DNA from: Lingula anatina
Taxonomy: Eukaryota; Brachiopoda; Lingulata; Lingulida; Lingulidae
Direction: 5' to 3'
Length of the DNA stretch: 43,240 nt
NCBI RefSeq assembly: GCF_001039355.2
Contig: NW_019775738.1
Coordinates: forward strand, 86,525 to 129,764
Both the position numbers and the translations under genes were made by a program. This document shows, piece after piece, positions 36,110 through 41,385 of this stretch (position 1 is its first letter; every line of letters begins with the position of its first letter). The notes beneath the pieces were generated by a model. That model saw only the letters and a program-made list of their open reading frames with translations. It did no database searches and had not been told where the DNA came from.

Positions 36110-37060
36110 GATAATAAAATCCAAATAAGTTCAATATAGTAAACAATGTAAAATTTGAATTAAAGAAATGCATACAATTTTTCTGTTCAGCCATCCACTG
36201 TACGTCCGCTCTCCCGACAGCGGCCAACACCACGCTCAGCGTCGTTGGGGATGACGAGGTGGGCGCTGTGGCGACCTACTCGTGTCTACAGCACTACCAA
36301 TTCCCTGGCGGTTCTACGACGAAGACGGTGTCCTGTTTGACCACGGGTCAGTGGTCCGCTGCCTCAGTGTCCGCATGTGAAAGTAAGTTCCACACAGTTT
36401 TGAAATGTGCTGTATTTTTTTTTTTTTTTATTTATTTCAAGTTTTGTTTGCCTTGGATGATTTTGATTTTAATGTGCCAGCTTTACTAACTGCATGTTAA
36501 AATAATTTTCACAGTTTCACAACTGGATTTTTTTTACTTTGATTTTAGTACATTGCTGTTTTGCGGGTTCTTTGTGGTTTTGTCACAGCTCACTGATCAC
36601 ACTTTTGCGACTTATCAAGAATTCCAATTGTTTCGCTCTGTATCATCATCGCTTCTACTTTTTTCCTAAGCAATATAGCTGGTCTAATCCTTGGTAACTA
36701 TTGGTTATGGTGTATTTTCACATTTGGAACCTCTTCACCCTACAATTTTCACCCGATTCAACAACACCAATACAACGCTGGAAAAGATATGACACATATT
36801 CATTGTGAATAACAACCAAATTAAATAAAGCACCATAGCACTGCTGTATTTTAGCCTTTCCTTTCGTTTTGCTACAGTGATCTTGTGCCCAGCAATATCA
36901 AGCAGCCTGGTCAATGCGATGGTTAACTCCACTGACCGCGAGGTGGGGTCAGCTGTGGAGTACCAGTGCACCAACAATGCCACCTTCGGGGACGGAGGTA
37001 CCAAGAGAGTGCGGCTGTGCTTGGACAGTGGGCAGTGGGATGGAGTGGAAGAGGACTGTG
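10517..37060 (+). CDS. Secreted multidomain protein: LamG, mucin-like, C-type lectin, WSC, discoidin, WSC, 3 sushi (3' end not found)
   Basis: There are 22 coding exons with either first exon (10517-10577 or 17524-17584). The common exons begin at 20415, 20850, 20993, 22313, 24080, 25079, 25919, 28582, 29155, 30303, 30627, 31181, 31697, 32015, 33323, 33597, 34266, 35110, 35503, 36191 and 36878. They sum to 3274 nt, at least 1091 residues, with no stop. Domains by residue: signal peptide 1-21; LamG-like about 22-248; Thr-rich linker 249-382; C-type lectin-like 385-521; WSC 522-606; fibrinogen-like fragment 607-648; F5/8C 649-800; WSC 801-894; sushi at about 905-966, 967-1030 and 1031-1091. Most introns are phase 1, the classic pattern of shuffled extracellular modules. 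Many NxS/T sites suggest glycosylation. No membrane segment is seen, so it is secreted unless missing 3' exons add an anchor. A glycan-, cell- or matrix-binding role is inferred from the modules. Confidence 0.85.
11124..11930. mobile_element. TTAA-targeting TIR element, copy 2, with empty site in copy B
   Basis: Terminal inverted repeats are GCTACTCTTACAACCGGCC (left) and GCCTCTCTTACAACCCGTC (right, inverted). Flanks are ATAA (11120-11123) and TTAA (11927-11930). The paralogous site near 17890-17900 reads gtgatgTTAAaacagagg without the insert, so the insertion duplicated TTAA; one copy has since mutated. The body of about 802 bp has no convincing transposase. Confidence 0.85.
12137..12171. 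repeat. (GT)n microsatellite
   Basis: A dinucleotide run in copy A that is absent from the matching place in copy B (near 18085). Confidence 0.9.
13951..13999. repeat. Poly-T plus (AG)n run inside the array
   Basis: About 34 T followed by agagag repeats within one array unit. Confidence 0.9.
16374..16423. repeat. Expanded poly-A run inside the array
   Basis: About 50 A at the place where other array units have 5 to 20. Its length in the assembly may be unreliable. Confidence 0.9.
17176..17208. repeat. (CT)n microsatellite in the last array unit
   Basis: A dinucleotide run just before copy B begins. Confidence 0.9.
17305..17523 (+). promoter_or_regulatory. Putative promoter/5' UTR B of the chimeric gene
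   Basis: Conserved with the block upstream of exon 1A apart from small indels, such as loss of a gctcagcggt segment. It is the promoter copy nearer the body of the gene. Confidence 0.4.
17524..17584 (+). CDS. Alternative first exon 1B: signal peptide
   Basis: Encodes [18 protein letters not shown] and then LKG across the splice. The donor AAAG|GTAAGG is phase 1. It is closer to exon 2 (20415) than exon 1A and has the same length and phase, so either can head the transcript. Confidence 0.8.
19030..19107. repeat. C-rich run followed by (CA)n
   Basis: Long C homopolymer blocks, then a CA run. The poly-Pro frame over it is a shadow. Confidence 0.95.
19803..20276 (+). mobile_element. Tc1/mariner-like 3' end fragment (inverted partner of 21178-21560)
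   Basis: At 19839-19946 the plus strand reads [19 protein letters not shown] then [16 protein letters not shown] and a stop. This is the Tc1 transposase C-terminus, where family members have EEW..IP and a final GG-T-Y-like tail. About 320 bp of 3' flank follows, ending caacctttttgaccaatgt. The same block lies inverted at 21178-21560. The 5' part of the element is absent. Confidence 0.8.
20415..20621 (+). CDS. Chimeric gene exon 2: start of LamG-like domain
   Basis: The acceptor is attatttgcag. The protein [13 protein letters not shown], then [20 protein letters not shown], is the standard opening of concanavalin-A-like/LamG-3 domains (YWPL near the start, FT before the W strand). The donor ATAATGT|GTACGT is phase 1. 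Confidence 0.88.
20850..20875 (+). CDS. Chimeric gene exon 3: 26-nt microexon of LamG
   Basis: The acceptor is gaaatgcag. Joined to exon 2 it gives [13 protein letters not shown], an excellent LamG strand. The frame meets a stop 18 codons later, so the exon must end early; GCATG|GTTTTG is the only GT that joins exon 4 in phase. That donor is weak. Confidence 0.55.
20993..21137 (+). CDS. Chimeric gene exon 4: LamG core
   Basis: Acceptor tgttttagtccag, phase 0. The protein [18 protein letters not shown], then [12 protein letters not shown], fits middle strands of a LamG domain. The donor ACTG|GTAAGA is phase 1. A rival acceptor (tgttttag, 5 bp earlier) would need a different exon 3 end. Confidence 0.75.
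21178..21916 (-). mobile_element. Degenerate Tc1/mariner-like element in intron 4
   Basis: The ends are acattggtcaaaaaggttg and its inverse caacctttttgaccaatgt, next to TA dinucleotides. The minus strand at 21505-21732 reads [20 protein letters not shown], the DDE-region signature of Tc1 transposases, then shifts frame. Most of the transposase gene is deleted. The arm 21178-21560 is inverted relative to 19803-20276. Confidence 0.85.
22313..22471 (+). CDS. Chimeric gene exon 5: LamG
   Basis: The acceptor is aatcattttag. The protein [20 protein letters not shown], then MVVYYD, matches the W-x-x-V-x-V-T-Y-D strand pair of LamG. The donor CTTG|GTGAGT is phase 1. Confidence 0.9.
22480..22637. repeat. 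(TATTG)n pentanucleotide tract plus (ATA)n
   Basis: Imperfect attgt/gcgtt units start 8 bp after the exon 5 donor and pass into an ATA run. Frames across it are shadows. Confidence 0.9.
22905..23395 (-). mobile_element. Non-LTR retrotransposon reverse-transcriptase fragment
   Basis: The minus strand encodes the C-terminal part of a LINE reverse transcriptase: a KTKSMDINF-like block, [34 protein letters not shown], then in a shifted stretch [19 protein letters not shown] and [12 protein letters not shown]. These are the typical conserved blocks after the YADD core. The 5' and catalytic parts are missing, so it is a dead 3' fragment in intron 5. The clade was not decided. Confidence 0.88.
23583..23742. 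repeat. Second (TATTG)n pentanucleotide tract
   Basis: Imperfect tattg/gttgt units on the other side of the LINE fragment, similar to 22480-22610. Confidence 0.9.
24080..24226 (+). CDS. Chimeric gene exon 6: end of LamG
   Basis: The acceptor is attcatatcccag. The protein [20 protein letters not shown] matches the closing G-x-I-x-x-x-x-I-F-D-x-x-L-T strand of LamG-3 domains, with paired cysteines (AGSC, SISC). The donor TCTG|GTAAGA is phase 1. Confidence 0.9.
25079..25354 (+). CDS. Chimeric gene exon 7: Thr-rich mucin-like segment
   Basis: The acceptor is tttttgaccag. 92 residues are built mainly of TTTEA and TTT repeats after PPPITTTP, a probable O-glycosylated stalk that spaces LamG from the lectin domain. 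The donor GGGG|GTAGGC is phase 1. The Val-rich frame on the other strand is its shadow. Confidence 0.85.
25420..25690. repeat. Dispersed repeat, copy 2 (pair with 6658-6890)
   Basis: Shares aataactcttcgtatg, aacggcagtaa-like, gatggctt and actaactttgaatg landmarks in the same order as the copy after the SDR gene. Lies in intron 7. Confidence 0.55.
25919..26044 (+). CDS. Chimeric gene exon 8: second mucin-like segment with 12-residue repeats
   Basis: The acceptor is aaataacag. It encodes [18 protein letters not shown] and then a second [11 protein letters not shown] block, a recent in-frame duplication. The donor AGTG|GTAGGT is phase 1, so adding or losing such exons keeps the frame. Confidence 0.85.
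26761..26799. repeat. (ATT)n microsatellite
   Basis: A trinucleotide run in intron 8. The poly-Ile and poly-Asn frames over it are shadows. Confidence 0.95.
27445..27542. repeat. (CA)n-rich tract
   Basis: An imperfect CA/CACG repeat in intron 8 that gives His/Thr shadow frames. Confidence 0.9.
28582..28766 (+). CDS. Chimeric gene exon 9: C-type lectin-like domain, N-terminal half
   Basis: The acceptor is catttacacag. The protein [16 protein letters not shown] is the long-form CTLD opening (C-P-x-G-W then CYKF), followed by [19 protein letters not shown], matching C-x-x-x-G-G-x-L-x-x-I-x-x-x-x-E. The donor ACG|GTGAGT is phase 0. Confidence 0.92.
29155..29386 (+). CDS. Chimeric gene exon 10: C-type lectin-like domain, C-terminal half
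   Basis: The acceptor is atacttatag. [16 protein letters not shown] is the CTLD G-x-x-x-x-Y-x-x-W-x-x-G-N-P segment, and the exon ends with the final ALCE. The EPN/QPD and WND calcium motifs are not present, nor is the usual penultimate cysteine, so calcium-dependent sugar binding is unlikely. The donor TACG|GTAAGG is phase 1. Confidence 0.88.
29450..29679. mobile_element. Foldback MITE, family gatcgatccatctc, copy 2
   Basis: The arms 29450-29513 and 29616-29679 are 64-bp inverted repeats with only a few mismatches (cctagatcgatct... inward to ...gctttcagctt). The centre holds cttcagtaggcatgccagac, shared with the copy at 7514-7721. No coding capacity. Lies in intron 10. Confidence 0.88.
30303..30398 (+). 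CDS. Chimeric gene exon 11: first WSC domain, first half
   Basis: The acceptor is catttttcttag. FDGCYTKPS and later CIEYCRG follow the WSC pattern of C-Y near the start and C-x-x-x-C in the first helix. The donor AGAG|GTATGT is phase 1. Confidence 0.85.
30537..30566. repeat. (ATT)n microsatellite
   Basis: A trinucleotide run about 60 bp upstream of exon 12. Confidence 0.95.
30627..30785 (+). CDS. Chimeric gene exon 12: first WSC domain, second half
   Basis: The acceptor is tctttactgaag. [17 protein letters not shown] and then [16 protein letters not shown] are textbook WSC (Y-A-x-x-x-x-x-E-C-x-C, later C-G-G and a VY strand). The donor ATAG|GTGATA is phase 1. WSC domains bind carbohydrate or act in wall and matrix sensing. 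Confidence 0.9.
31181..31306 (+). CDS. Chimeric gene exon 13: fibrinogen-like fragment
   Basis: The acceptor is tctgtctatccag. [19 protein letters not shown] and then KVQCNPTG resemble the opening of fibrinogen-like modules (S-C-x-x-x-x-x-x-G-x-x-x-x-G-Y-Y-x-I ... V-x-C). Only about 40 residues are present, so it is a fragment or a linker with that fold. The donor ACAG|GTCAGA is phase 1. Confidence 0.75.
31697..31793 (+). CDS. Chimeric gene exon 14: start of F5/8 type C domain
   Basis: The acceptor is ttccatttcag. [20 protein letters not shown] then CTAENIL opens the discoidin module. The donor ATATT|GTAAGT is phase 2 and matches the next exon. Confidence 0.8.
32015..32118 (+). CDS. Chimeric gene exon 15: F5/8 type C domain
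   Basis: The acceptor is cctcattccag. [20 protein letters not shown] is the hallmark W-x-Q-V-x-F/L-x-x-x-x-x-I-x-G-V-x-T-Q-G segment of discoidin/F5-8C domains. The donor CAAG|GTACGC is phase 1. Confidence 0.93.
32526..32600. repeat. (TA)n microsatellite next to an assembly gap
   Basis: A TA run of about 75 bp ending at the gap 32602-32789; true length unknown. Confidence 0.95.
32602..32789. other. Assembly gap (188 N)
   Basis: Unsequenced bases in intron 15. The gap follows a TA run, so it was probably caused by the repeat. No exon is missing here by phase logic. Confidence 0.95.
33218..33302. repeat. (TA)n microsatellite ending 20 bp before exon 16
   Basis: A TA run with one tgtg interruption. 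It occupies the region where the branch point of the exon 16 acceptor would normally lie. Confidence 0.95.
33323..33420 (+). CDS. Chimeric gene exon 16: F5/8 type C domain
   Basis: The acceptor is tatattaccctag. [19 protein letters not shown] matches the discoidin strand W-V-x-x-Y-x-L-x-Y-S-x-D/N-G-x-x-W. The donor ACACAG|GTGAGA is phase 0. Confidence 0.92.
33452..33530. mobile_element. MITE fragment, family gtgacagaaagtccgc, copy 3
   Basis: ggtgtaacgaaactaagggtc and gtgtggcagaaagt match the left end of the copy at 3640. Only one end is recognisable. Confidence 0.5.
33597..33753 (+). CDS. Chimeric gene exon 17: end of F5/8 type C domain
   Basis: The acceptor is attttctttcag. [11 protein letters not shown], then [10 protein letters not shown], is the closing discoidin strand (A-x-Y-V-R-x-x-P ... 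L-R-x-E-L-x-G-C). The donor GACC|GTAAGT is phase 1. Confidence 0.93.
34266..34415 (+). CDS. Chimeric gene exon 18: second WSC domain, first half
   Basis: The acceptor is cgttttcag. [11 protein letters not shown] and [18 protein letters not shown] fit WSC (Y-x-G-C then C-x-x-x-C ... Y-A-G-L-Q). The donor GGAG|GTGAGA is phase 1. Confidence 0.92.
35110..35241 (+). CDS. Chimeric gene exon 19: second WSC domain, second half
   Basis: The acceptor is ttctgtcgacag. ANCSCANEI, then C-x-x-x-C and [12 protein letters not shown], complete the WSC. The donor TTGG|GTAATA is phase 1. Confidence 0.9.
35503..35718 (+). CDS. Chimeric gene exon 20: sushi/CCP domain 1
   Basis: The acceptor is catgtgtcttcag. 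[22 protein letters not shown] and a final PPDCEG give the four-cysteine sushi pattern with the W before the last Cys. A second in-frame acceptor at ttgccag (35532) would shorten the linker. The donor GAAG|GTTAGT is phase 1. Confidence 0.92.
36001..36107. repeat. C-run and (ATA)n microsatellite
   Basis: A C homopolymer near 36010 and about 44 bp of ATA repeats in intron 20, giving the poly-Tyr shadow frame. Confidence 0.9.
36191..36382 (+). CDS. Chimeric gene exon 21: sushi/CCP domain 2
   Basis: The acceptor is tttttctgttcag. [40 protein letters not shown] and a final AC fit one complete sushi module. The donor GAAA|GTAAGT is phase 1. Confidence 0.92.
36878..37060 (+). CDS. Chimeric gene exon 22: sushi/CCP domain 3
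   Basis: The acceptor is gttttgctacag. [36 protein letters not shown] and EEDCG complete a third sushi module. The donor TGTG|GTAAGG is phase 1 and strong, so at least one more exon should follow. Confidence 0.92.
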
Positions 37061-37833
37061 GTAAGGTTTTTGGTCGCCAATTTGAAACTGGTGGCCATTT
37101 TGGATATTTCGAAGAAGGTTTTCATGTTCAGTTTCTGATATCACATAGTGATAAAGATATAGTGTAGTTGTCGCTGTCTAACTTAGTGCTGTGCTTATTC
37201 ATCGTGGCGGGTGATAATAGATTTTCACCATTCCCAGCGTAATCCCGCATTGTAGCACTGTAACCATGGTAAACAACATGTGTGAACAACGATGGGAATG
37301 GATATACATACTGCATTGGTACATGTACATGGTAATCACTAAGTTAAGCCCTACGTCACACAGATATTGCAAACGCGCATTTTTTATTGCAATTGGCATG
37401 TGTGTGACGCATCACTTGGCATTTTTGAGATAATTAAAAAGAACATTTCAGCGTAGACACGTTTATCTCGTGTCCTCCTTGAAATAAAAGTACAAGGTAA
37501 GTCATTCTTTGCACTGAATAATTTTCAGTAACTTCAATATTCTTCTTATTTTTTTTATGCCATGATTTATTTGTCCATATATCTTTTTTGCGTTCTTATC
37601 CAAATATTTCTCCTTTTATCCTTACTTTTTCATCTTTTTATGGATGGGTTCAATTATTTATTAAATATGGTGAAGTGTTGAATTGCATGAAAGAATGGTT
37701 CAAAGAATACACAGATGTATGTTATAGAGACCAATTGTAGGTACCGTTGGATGTCTTGCGTGATTGTGTGATTCTTTTCATGTCATAATGTTAATGTTCG
37801 GTGCTAGACTACGTGTAGAGCCCAAAAGCATTT
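37061..37833. other. Intron or 3' region, no exon seen
   Basis: A short stretch bounded by acatttcag (ending 37450) and a GTAAGT near 37496 looks like an exon by its borders but has stops in every frame, immediately so in the incoming phase. Nothing else is supportable. Confidence 0.4.
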
Positions 37834-38102
37834 TGACGTGTATGTGACGTTTGGGCAGAGTGTGACGTTTGTACAGACTGTGTCGTGTGTGTGACGTTTG
37901 TATTGTGTCGTGTATGTGACGTTTGTATAGACTGTGGCGTTTGTAGAAACTGACGTGTACGTGACGTTTGTACAGGCTGTGACGTGTATGTGACGTTTGT
38001 ACAGGTTGTGACGTGTATGTGACGTTTGTACAGGTTGTGACGTGTGTGTGACGTTTGTACAGGATGTGACGTTTATGTGACGTTTGTATAGACTGCGGCG
38101 TG
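37834..38102. repeat. 29-bp minisatellite
   Basis: Units of the type acgtgtatgtgacgtttgta + caggttgtg recur with few changes between about 37950 and 38085, and decayed copies extend to both sides. The repetitive Thr/Ser/His frame on the minus strand is its shadow. Confidence 0.92.
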
Positions 38103-38772
38103 GGTGGATGTTCAGATTGTGTGGGGAAAACGTCTACTTGTGTCACAGATGGAAATAAAAAAAACAAAAACAGAAGAAAAACAGACAAACTATCGCTATT
38201 TTGACAAAAGCATTTATACTGAAACGTACATTTAGAAAGAAAACTTTTTAGTAATGCATACCCTCATATTGTGGCATTGGTACCATTACTAAGAAAAATC
38301 TATTTCTAAGCAAAATGCTGCCGGCTGAAAAAGACTGGAGACATGTTAGAAGTTTATCACCATTTCTCTTTTCCAGTGAACTTATCAGAATATTGATTAC
38401 TAACTTTGACCACATGAACAAACATATTTTGGCAAAATCAAAAAAAAAAATCTTACATCGTTCTATGAACAAAATTGATTTAATTGCTTTTTTAAAGCTG
38501 TTGAAATGATATTTTGTAGCATTATATAAAACCCTGTATAATTCCAGTAAGCAAATAACGGGGGTAATCTTAAGCATATTACATACAAAGTTTAAGATGT
38601 TTCATCATTACAAAAGTTAATACCTTTAAGCAAAAACGGATCTCTATAAATTTCGATGATAAATAAGTTCGATCATTTGCGTACTGGGCTTTCCTTTGTA
38701 TCAAGTGTAAACATCAGGGTGGACAGTGGTTATTTGTTTGGGGGAGGGGGGTAAGAGAGGGGTACTTTCCAG
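38103..38772. other. Non-coding, no gene seen
   Basis: AT-rich stretch. Frames here have no recognisable family features. Confidence 0.4.
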
Positions 38773-38839
38773 ATGCTGCTTGCTTGCTGACCCCGGCAAC
38801 GACCTGCGAGGCCAGTTTATCCGTCAGAGGGTCAGAGTT
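38773..38839 (+). CDS. Weak exon candidate (unrecognised)
   Basis: The acceptor ggtactttccag and a GTGAGT donor frame a 67-nt open stretch that accepts the phase 1 left by exon 22 and reads DAACLLTPATTCEASLSVRG. No family is recognised. The opposite strand also looks exon-like (acceptor tagtcatctttccag, reading VICKTTAGMDMTHNSD), so the strand is unsure. Confidence 0.25.
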
Positions 38840-39084
38840 GTGAGTCATGTCCATCCCAGCAGTGGTTTTGCAGATCACACCTGGAAAGATGACTAAGTAT
38901 ATATGGATGACGAATTTAACGAGACCTTATTGGTACACCTTGATAATTATAATGTCTTGACATAAGCCATGACAGGGTACAATCAATTATGCATGTACAG
39001 GAATGGTAGTGCTAGGAATGGAAGTCCGGGTTCACATATGGTTAGTACAGATAAGGGTTAGTCGGATTTCTTTGGTTAGTATAC

Positions 39085-39180
39085 ATGTATGAGATGAATG
39101 TCACCTGTACAAAGTAATGGAAACGGACTACGGTTCCTTGCGGACTAATGGTATCATTCCTGTCACACCGGTAAAGGCCA
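39085..39180. mobile_element. MITE fragment, family gtgacagaaagtccgc, copy 4
   Basis: cacctgtacaaagtaatgga then cggact and cctgtcacaccgg resemble the right half of the copy at 3640. The left half is too decayed to place. Confidence 0.4.
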
Positions 39181-39425
39181 CTGCGGTTTGGTATTATCTA
39201 TAGCAGCAAACGCACTACAAGGACCAATAAAATGGAGAATTATTCTAAGAAACGATCAAAAAAATCCAGGAGCTAAGGATAAGCTCGCCAGGACTTAAGT
39301 ACTGTTGACTCAACAGAAAAGAAAGACCGATTACTGCTGTTGGGTGTTATTCCATTGTGTTACTACTGTACAGCAGCAGAACAATGCGAAGCGTTGTCAT
39401 CGCCATTGACATACCCGGTTAAACG

Positions 39426-39426
<1 letters not shown>

Positions 39427-39487
<61 letters not shown>
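39427..39487. repeat. (TA)n microsatellite
   Basis: A TA run of about 60 bp. Confidence 0.95.
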
Positions 39488-39489
<2 letters not shown>

Positions 39490-39490
<1 letters not shown>

Positions 39491-40054
39491 ATTTTATGCT
39501 TGACAGTAGTCAGTAGTACACTTTCCCAAATCCAAGTCATGGATAGCAAAGGAGGTTTTATACTTCAGAAACTTGTGCTGGACATGTTTTGAAAGCATCA
39601 ATATTGTCTTCAAGTGTGACATATTGTGGTACAAAAATTAAAAGATAAAGCTAAAATGCACATGTAAAGATTGACTAAAACTAGGTATAAAACGTCGAAG
39701 CTCTAGGAGTATGAGCCTTCTTAATTCAGAGACTGTTGAAGAAATTGCAAAGGGAAGAACTACGTGATAAATTCGTTACACGAGACAGACTCTAAGATAT
39801 CGTGATCTGTTTTAGTCGGGATAAGTTAAATGTGTGTGCAATAACCATGGAGAAATAGAGCTCAATTAGTGAATATATGTAATAGAAACACAAGTAAGAA
39901 AAATTATGTTTATTTTTTGAACCACCAGTAATGGACATAACCCATGACAGGGTTATTTCCATTACGTTAACAGAAACTTATTATACCTTTTGTGTCTGTT
40001 ATTATTGCTGCATTATCTAATTATCTAATTTACTCGCATCCGCTTTGTTAATAT
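39490..40054. other. Non-coding, no gene seen
   Basis: No exon, RNA gene or element could be supported. Confidence 0.4.
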
Positions 40055-40722
40055 ACACTTAAGGAAAAAGGAAACACAACACTCAGTTTTGGGAATTTTG
40101 GGAGGGATGAATAATTTTATTTTTGAGATCCGCCAGATTTATATGAACCCTACATCCATTTCTAATCCTAAGGCCAACTTTTTCGGCGTTTACACATTTC
40201 TGAGTCCAATAACACAACCAAACACTAGAGCACCCCCCCCCCCCCCCAAAACCAAAAGTGACAGGAATTGCATCATACTGTCAATAGTCCGGACTTAAAT
40301 CCCATTGAAAATGTATGGGATCTGCTCAGTTTGCGTGTCCGCCGACGTGAACATCCTCCCGAAACTCAGCAGCGAAACTTAACAGAGGGCGGCACTGGTG
40401 GAAGAATGGGCGGCGATTCCACCATATCAACTCAGACACTACTGCCGATCCATGAGGAGACGAATAACTGCTGTCCAGGACGCCAACGGGGGTCACGTGA
40501 ACTATTGACAGTATGATGCAATTCCTGTCACTTTTGGTTTGGGGGGTGTTCTATTGTTCGGTTGTGTTATTGGATTCAAAAATGTGTAAACGCCAAAAAA
40601 GTTGGCCTGAGGATTAGAGATGGATGTAGGGTTCATATAAAACTGGCGGATCTCAAAAATAAAATTATTTTGCCCCAAAAACCTCTCATAACCGAGCGTT
40701 GCGTTTCTTTTTTCCCTGAATA
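40055..40722 (+). mobile_element. Tc1-like foldback element with about 230-bp inverted arms
   Basis: The outer ends cttaaggaaaaaggaaacac and, inverted, ttcagggaaaaaagaaacgc begin long inverted arms that share tttatttttgagatccgcc, aaccctacatccatttctaa and gtgacaggaattgcatcata. The arms run to about 40290 and from about 40497. Between them lies the transposase 3' end. Flanks are AT-rich, consistent with TA targeting. Confidence 0.88.
40270..40507 (+). pseudogene. Tc1-like transposase C-terminal fragment, frameshifted
   Basis: The first frame reads SPDLNPIENVWDLLSLRVRR, the DDE-region signature of Tc1 transposases. The frame then shifts near 40387, after which AALVEEWAAIPPYQLRHYC then MRRRITAVQDANGGHVNY and a stop follow, the standard Tc1 C-terminus. 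The N-terminal helix-turn-helix and first two catalytic Asp are absent, so it is inactive. Confidence 0.88.
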
Positions 40723-40944
40723 TATATACAGTATATCAAGATCGAGCTGGCGATACCGGAATCTAGAACGTAGGGTAGAGTGAGTCAGCTTCATTGTGAT
40801 TGACAAACTTATCCACTGTAATAAAGCTTTTTTGGTACTGATTTATAAGGAACTTCCTGGTGTTTTTCATGGCAATAATAATAATAATAAAATCATATTA
40901 ATCAAGAGCTTCAAATAAAAATATAATACAGTTTACTGTCTAAA
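40723..40944. other. Short non-coding stretch
   Basis: AT-rich with an (ATA)n tract near 40873. On the minus strand it would be 3' UTR of the candidate exon 40945-41112, but no clear AATAAA is seen. Confidence 0.35.
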
Positions 40945-41112
40945 TTACTCCTGTTTTTGTTTTTCCAAGCATGCATATTTAATTACCAGTGCATCGATTT
41001 TTGTCTCAGTGATGCATCGATATATTTTCTCACGACGTTTGTTTTTCATCACAGTACGTGTTTCCAGAATATCTACTCTCTCCTTTTGGGTCATCTTTGG
41101 ACCCGATGCGAT
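40945..41112 (-). CDS. Weak terminal-exon candidate, minus strand (unrecognised)
   Basis: On the minus strand a strong acceptor (tatgtttctacag) precedes 55 codons ending in TAA at 40945-40947: IASGPKMTQKERVDILETRT, then a Lys/Arg-rich stretch and KYACLEKQKQE. The composition is charged and coding-like. No family is recognised and no partner exon was found upstream within 41113-43240. Confidence 0.25.
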   Translation of the reverse strand: MASGPKMTQKERVDILETRTVMKNKRREKIYRCITETKIDALVIKYACLEKQKQE

Positions 41113-41218
41113 CTGTAGAAACATATATTTTAAGATCGTGCAATAAAAGAGGAGAAGGTGAGCGGCAAAGCAACACCGCAGAAAGCTCAACGAATATCCA
41201 ACTAAATGTGAAGCTTAA

Positions 41219-41385
41219 CTGGTGTCATGTACCAGAAAGTCCCCCGTGACAGACAGTCCGCTTCCCATTCATTTGTACAGGTGAGACTCGCCCTAGATTT
41301 TGACCCACTTAGGTCAAGCTAACCCTAACCATTATAACTATATGGAGGGCGGACTTTCTGTCACACTGACCCACAATTTCATGAC
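41219..41385. mobile_element. Foldback MITE, family gtgacagaaagtccgc, copy 5 (best copy)
   Basis: gtgacagacagtccgcttcc on the left faces ggagggcggactttctgtca on the right as an inverted repeat. The interior carries cgccctagattttgacccac and gtcaagctaaccctaacca, as in copy 2. Non-coding. Confidence 0.75.

Noticed and set aside
37344-37440. ttaagccctacgtcacacag, similar to the TTAA element ends
   Set aside because: No inverted partner end was found nearby, so a third TTAA element is not supported.
37452-37495. Candidate exon between acatttcag and GTAAGT
   Set aside because: Stops occur in all three frames and directly after the splice in the required phase. It could only be a terminal exon adding one residue, which I cannot support.
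37778-38188. 136-codon minus-strand frame with repeated Tyr-Lys-Arg-His units
   Set aside because: Shadow of the 29-bp minisatellite. The periodicity is at DNA level and units are not a multiple of 3, so the frame rotates.
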